A DNA stretch of 64,000 bases from an uncultured Pseudomonadales bacterium (GTDB lineage Bacteria > Pseudomonadota > Gammaproteobacteria > Pseudomonadales > Cellvibrionaceae), in NCBI GenBank assembly GCA_947494095.1, contig CANLTI010000017.1, positions 1 through 64,000 on the forward strand, written 5' to 3'. The notes under the pieces are model-generated. The model did no database searches, had not been told where the DNA came from, and saw only the letters and a list, made by a program, of their open reading frames with translations. The position numbers and the translations under genes were made by a program. Positions 61,996 through 64,000 of this stretch are shown one piece after another. Within the stretch, counting starts at the first letter, position 1; each line of letters starts with the position of its first letter.

Positions 61996-64000
61996 ATGAA
62001 TAATCTGTATCGATGCGCACGCGTTGGGGGTGTAGTACTGTGTGTATTATTTTTGTGGGCTTGCGGCTCGGAGTATACCGCTGAGGCACCAGCGGCCTCG
62101 TCGGTGCCTAATGCTAATGGGGCATTTGTTGTTTTAAACCCCGCTATTGAATATGCCGATAGCGCAATGGTGCTAGAGCTTAAGCCTATAGCGCCATCTA
62201 ATGTACAGCTCGACAGCGTTGCTTGGCGGCAAATATCTGGCCCTAAGGTGTATATTCAACAGGCCGATACGCTCAATACCAATATTGTGTTGCCCTTTGT
62301 CAGTCAGCCGCAAGAGGTTATCTTGGGTTTGGCCATACGTGCTGGAGGCCTGCATCAAACACTCAATAAGACGATTACTGTGCTGCCACTAGAGCGACGC
62401 CTGTACCCTGAGCCCTTTATGGTAACGAGGCCATCGGGCGGTAGCCATGATGATGGTTTGGGTGAGCGGGTGTTTAATGCCATGCTGTATTTGTCGAAAA
62501 ATACGATGCCGGCGGTGACGCTGGACGACCTTGTCTTTAGTTGGCGCCACAACACAGCGCGCGTGCAGCTGCTCAGCTCTACCGCCACTAATAAAGGCGA
62601 TGACAGTGGTGATGGCGATAGACCTGGCGTGAAATTAAAGCTATTGGTGCCCCCGCAACAACGTGAATCTTTTGTGGTGTTAAATGTACAGTTTGACGAT
62701 GGCTATATTGATACCGCAGTATTACTGTTGCCTACCGCAGAGGTGGCTTCATCGAGCCTTGCGGCTTCTAATAATAGTAGTAGTACAAGCAATACAAGTA
62801 GTACAAGCAATATAAATAGCAGTACCGCTTCGGTGTCATCGCATGCTATTTCAAGCAAGGTTGATAAAAGCTCTCGCAGCAGCGTGGCGTCGAGTTTAGG
62901 TGCTGAGAGCTCATCACAGGCAAGTAGTTATTCATCTGCAGTGCCACAAGACGTTATCGAGATGGCTTGTGACGGCGTCACATTACAAGCTGGCGGAGTA
63001 ACGGCTGCAGGCAATCCATTTGTGGGTGCTAAGGCCTATATTGACGCTGATTATGTCAAACGCGTGCAATCGACTCGCGGTCATGATGCGCAGTGGCAAG
63101 GCGCTATCGATTTGGTGGCTCAGCAGCCCACAGGTATTTGGTTAGATCATCAAGCTAAGCTGTGTGGCCCTGCACGCGATGGCCGCATGAGTTTATTGGC
63201 GCATTTATACAAAGCCGAGGCGCAGGCGCAGGTACTGGGGCAACCAGTTGTCATGCCGTTAGTGTTATTTGATTTGCCAGGGCGAGACTGTAGTTCGGGT
63301 GCAGCGCCGGGTGATAATGCGCCGACGGCCGAAGGATTAGCGCGATATCAGCAAACGGTTGATATTATTCAAGCGCTAGCGTATGCGCATCCTCATGTGC
63401 GAATGGTTATCGATATCGAGCCTGGAGCATTGGCGATGACTGTTGATGCGCAAGAAAGCGGCGCTAACGTGTGCGATGATGAAATTGCGCTATACCGTGA
63501 GGGCGTCACTTATGCCTTAGCGGCTTTTGCTAAGGTGCCTAACCTTTACGCTTATGTTGATGTGGCGCATGCCGCATGGTTGGGCTGGCATATGGATGCT
63601 GCTGTGGCCGAGCTAGTAGCTTGGGTGAGTGATGCAAAAAATAGGGCCGGTGTACAGGGCCCGGTGCTATCGGGCATTGGCACCAATGTTGCCGAGTATA
63701 TTCCACTGACTGAGCCGTATCTGGCGGCTTCTGATATGAGTAATTCTCGCTTTTATAATTACAATACTTACCTAACCGCGATGGATTATGCTGGCGATTT
63801 TACGGCAAGATTAAACGCGCAGGGCCTGAATGTTGGCGCTTTAGTTGATACCGCGCGCAATGGTTGGGGTGGTGCTTACCGGCCGTTGGCTATAGGCTTT
63901 GGTGATAGTTACCGGCTAGATCAAAGGCGTTCGCGCGCTGATTGGTGTAATAATGCACTGGCGGGCATGGGGCAATTACCGCGCGCAACCCCAAGTGCCG
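61996..64000 (+). CDS. GH6-family cellulase (lipoprotein), partial at window end
   Basis: At least 668 residues, cut by the window edge. A leader with lipobox-like LWAC (residues 19-22) suggests a lipid anchor. An Ig/REJ-like domain (WRQISGPKVYIQQ) and a beta-rich segment follow. A Ser/Asn/Thr-rich linker runs at about 255-315. The GH6 catalytic domain begins near NPFVGAKAYIDADYVKRV. The active-site regions are LVLFDLPGRDCSS, holding the acid/base aspartate, and MVIDIEPGAL. GH6 enzymes cleave cellulose from the non-reducing end or internally with inversion. It starts 2 bases after the barrel gene and is probably co-transcribed. Confidence 0.92.
   Translation, partial: MNNLYRCARVGGVVLCVLFLWACGSEYTAEAPAASSVPNANGAFVVLNPAIEYADSAMVLELKPIAPSNVQLDSVAWRQISGPKVYIQQADTLNTNIVLPFVSQPQEVILGLAIRAGGLHQTLNKTITVLPLERRLYPEPFMVTRPSGGSHDDGLGERVFNAMLYLSKNTMPAVTLDDLVFSWRHNTARVQLLSSTATNKGDDSGDGDRPGVKLKLLVPPQQRESFVVLNVQFDDGYIDTAVLLLPTAEVASSSLAASNNSSSTSNTSSTSNINSSTASVSSHAISSKVDKSSRSSVASSLGAESSSQASSYSSAVPQDVIEMACDGVTLQAGGVTAAGNPFVGAKAYIDADYVKRVQSTRGHDAQWQGAIDLVAQQPTGIWLDHQAKLCGPARDGRMSLLAHLYKAEAQAQVLGQPVVMPLVLFDLPGRDCSSGAAPGDNAPTAEGLARYQQTVDIIQALAYAHPHVRMVIDIEPGALAMTVDAQESGANVCDDEIALYREGVTYALAAFAKVPNLYAYVDVAHAAWLGWHMDAAVAELVAWVSDAKNRAGVQGPVLSGIGTNVAEYIPLTEPYLAASDMSNSRFYNYNTYLTAMDYAGDFTARLNAQGLNVGALVDTARNGWGGAYRPLAIGFGDSYRLDQRRSRADWCNNALAGMGQLPRATPSA

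Overview
The window looks like a chromosome segment of a marine or plant-polysaccharide-degrading gammaproteobacterium, most likely of the Cellvibrionaceae type. The reasons are the gene orders pyrG-kdsA-eno-ftsB, recN/grpE-dnaK-dnaJ, argH/algZ-algR and lexA-sulA, an FNR-type regulator with a Cys-rich N-terminus, and a lipoprotein GH6 cellulase with serine-rich linkers at the right edge. Species cannot be fixed from sequence reading alone.

Region 1 (1-7.8 kb) is accessory DNA abutting the 3' side of a tRNA-Ala(GGC). It holds three copies of a REP-associated tyrosine transposase (RAYT): one nearly whole at the left edge and two ruined ones side by side. It also holds a remnant of a different RAYT, a truncated IS4 transposase, a 5'-truncated RHS gene whose variable tip carries an HExxH motif, a small lipoprotein and an orphan hypothetical gene. 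The ruined RAYT copies are riddled with short palindromic insertions.

Region 2 (8.3-32.3 kb) is mostly housekeeping: rbgA, an S9 peptidase, xthA, a fatty acid desaturase, ispF, a chemoreceptor followed by a di-heme peroxidase, a cupredoxin and a cytochrome c, ybiT, a double-FHA membrane protein, argH, the algZ/algR two-component pair, hemB, a glycosyltransferase/methyltransferase/toroid-fold trio, glk and a thioredoxin-like protein. Region 3 (32.3-54.5 kb) carries hisBHAF, sulA-lexA with an SOS box, dacA-ybeD-lipB-lipA, pyrG-kdsA-eno, ftsB, ispD, recN, a sigma-32-type promoter before grpE, dnaK, dnaJ, a DUF502 protein and dapB. Region 4 (54.5-64 kb) has cysE, an HDOD protein, a gene remnant, fnr, a UbiH-family hydroxylase, and an outer-membrane barrel protein apparently co-transcribed with the GH6 lipoprotein that runs off the end.

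The most striking feature lies between the genes. At least seven MITE-like elements end in the inverted repeat GTAACTATTCAG / CTGAATAGTTAC. Three of them are flanked by perfect 8-bp target duplications. A second family of about 150 bp, rich in palindromes built around CAGGAGC, occurs five times. A third family, exactly 50 bp long, is inserted three times inside RAYT genes and shows a compensatory base-pair change in its palindrome. The three families share the CAGGAG core, which suggests one RAYT-linked network of small palindromic repeats. These repeats sit in promoters and terminators of ybiT, sulA, dacA, cysE and fnr and separate ftsB from ispD.
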